Positions 52,900 to 53,466 of a stretch of DNA of 53,466 bases are shown here, piece by piece (the stretch's first letter is position 1; each line of letters starts with the position of its first letter). A program made the position numbers and the translations under genes. Origin of the DNA: Candidatus Gastranaerophilales bacterium (GTDB lineage Bacteria; Cyanobacteriota; Vampirovibrionia; Gastranaerophilales; JANQFW01). The notes beneath the pieces are model-generated. The model was not told where the DNA came from. It saw only the letters and a program-made list of their open reading frames with translations, and ran no database searches. The stretch lies in NCBI GenBank assembly GCA_028277625.1, contig JANQFW010000091.1, forward strand, positions 1 to 53,466. Direction: 5' to 3'.

Positions 52900-53466
52900 T
52901 TGCCGGAAGAAATTGCAAAAACAGAAAACACATGCCCAAAAGATAACGACAAATACGCAGCATTTCTATATTATAGACTGCGTAATAAAATTGTTCTCCT
53001 GCGCCGTTGGGCTAAAAATGATGCTCTAATGGGCCTTAAAGGACGTATGGAAGAAGCAATAAAAACTTCAGAAATGCAATTTGATGTTGTAGGCAAAGAG
53101 TTTTTAAACATAATGCGCACCGGCGAGTGGAGCAAAGCCTTGATTCAAAAGCTGGAATTCATTAATATGACCCTTCAAGGCTTTACAATGGATATAATTG
53201 AAACCATCGAAGACAGAAAACAAGCAAAAGATTGGCACCGAAGAAAACCCAAAGAACCGGAAGGCTTTAAAACAAATTCAACCGGACTAAAAGAGCTTGC
53301 AAAGAAAACTTATTCTCTGGTAAGTACACTAATACCTGATGAAATAAGATCAAATTTTTCTACAAAGCAGCTCAGAGCAGTTAGTGCATTAAGCGAGATA
53401 AATGAAAGAATTCTTGAAGAAGTAGAAATAATAAAAGAAAAATTTGATAATTATCATAAATGGTCA
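52900..53466 (+). CDS. Unknown protein, 3' end outside the window (partial)
   Basis: An open frame starting at TTG 52900 (MPEEIAKTENTC) with AAAGG about 12 bases upstream runs to the window end with no stop, 189 codons so far. It is hydrophilic and helical, with no transmembrane helix or signal. No family recognised. GC content is slightly higher than around it. The only other start would be internal ATG codons, for example near 53029. Role unknown. Confidence 0.6.
   Translation, partial: MPEEIAKTENTCPKDNDKYAAFLYYRLRNKIVLLRRWAKNDALMGLKGRMEEAIKTSEMQFDVVGKEFLNIMRTGEWSKALIQKLEFINMTLQGFTMDIIETIEDRKQAKDWHRRKPKEPEGFKTNSTGLKELAKKTYSLVSTLIPDEIRSNFSTKQLRAVSALSEINERILEEVEIIKEKFDNYHKWS

Noticed and set aside
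52651-52900. Att site or phage boundary near the partial last gene
   Set aside because: No integrase, tRNA or direct repeat pair visible; the last gene has slightly higher GC but nothing else supports a phage.

Overview
The window looks like a chromosomal segment of an AT-rich, Gram-negative, non-photosynthetic relative of the Cyanobacteria (Melainabacteria/Vampirovibrionia, probably Gastranaerophilales-like). This placement is inference. It rests on two cyanobacterial-type families side by side (a DUF3326 protein and an LdpA-like 2x[4Fe-4S] protein), outer-membrane genes (TolC-type channel, gmhA, kdsC, PilQ secretin), strong AT bias and the absence of any photosynthesis gene. I saw no rRNA, tRNA, CRISPR array, transposase or phage block.

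Layout. 1-2.6 kb: a tandem duplication of a convergent pair of unknown genes; the left copy survives only as a gene end plus a relic. 3.0-6.2 kb: DUF3326-ldpA, then two tandem paralogous membrane proteins with internal repeats. 6.2-10.3 kb (minus): HD-GYP protein, SIS sugar isomerase, truncated DRE-TIM aldolase with a C8 tract, and a secreted unknown. 10.5-15.7 kb: TolC-like protein, then tlyA-nadK-recN. 15.8-18.3 kb (minus): fructokinase-like PfkB kinase and two related unknown proteins. 18.7-24.4 kb: proC, a radical SAM protein with an inserted nucleotide-binding-like domain, gmhA, kdsC, and KDPG aldolase plus KDG kinase separated by a G10 tract. 24.9-30.0 kb: a type IV pilus assembly operon pilM-N-O-(P-like)-Q closed by a terminator. 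30.2-34.1 kb: metF, a TPR protein, an FRG-domain protein, a ParDE-type toxin-antitoxin pair and a MerR/HspR-like regulator. 34.2-38.7 kb (minus): PHP phosphoesterase, YmdB, RNase Y and RecA. 39.0-45.5 kb: a prion-like Asn/Tyr/Gln repeat protein, a Sel1 protein, trpG/pabA, coaE, ribD, a chemoreceptor with a CZB domain and a TatD-associated-type radical SAM protein. 45.6-50.7 kb: an iron/sulfur-flavoured neighbourhood with an ADP-forming acyl-CoA synthetase ending in a Cys-rich tail, a 36-residue CDGSH-like mini-protein, a Fur-box-controlled feoA-feoB-zinc-ribbon operon and a Nudix relic. 50.7-53.5 kb: a secreted protein with a BamE/SmpA-like end, a second toxin-antitoxin pair and a partial unknown gene.

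How it works together: the pilus operon is complete for the inner-membrane platform and outer-membrane secretin, but lacks motors and pilins here. RNase Y, YmdB and the PHP protein form an RNA/nucleotide-turnover cluster in series with recA. The 47.9-50.5 kb block reads as one ferrous-iron uptake unit under a Fur-like operator, with small metal- or cluster-binding accessory proteins around it. The most novel-looking items are the all-Cys CDGSH-like mini-protein, the prion-like repeat protein, the two poly-G/C tracts in a very AT-rich background, the RBS-containing perfect inverted repeat in the 5' duplication, and the DUF3326-LdpA pair outside photosynthetic cyanobacteria.
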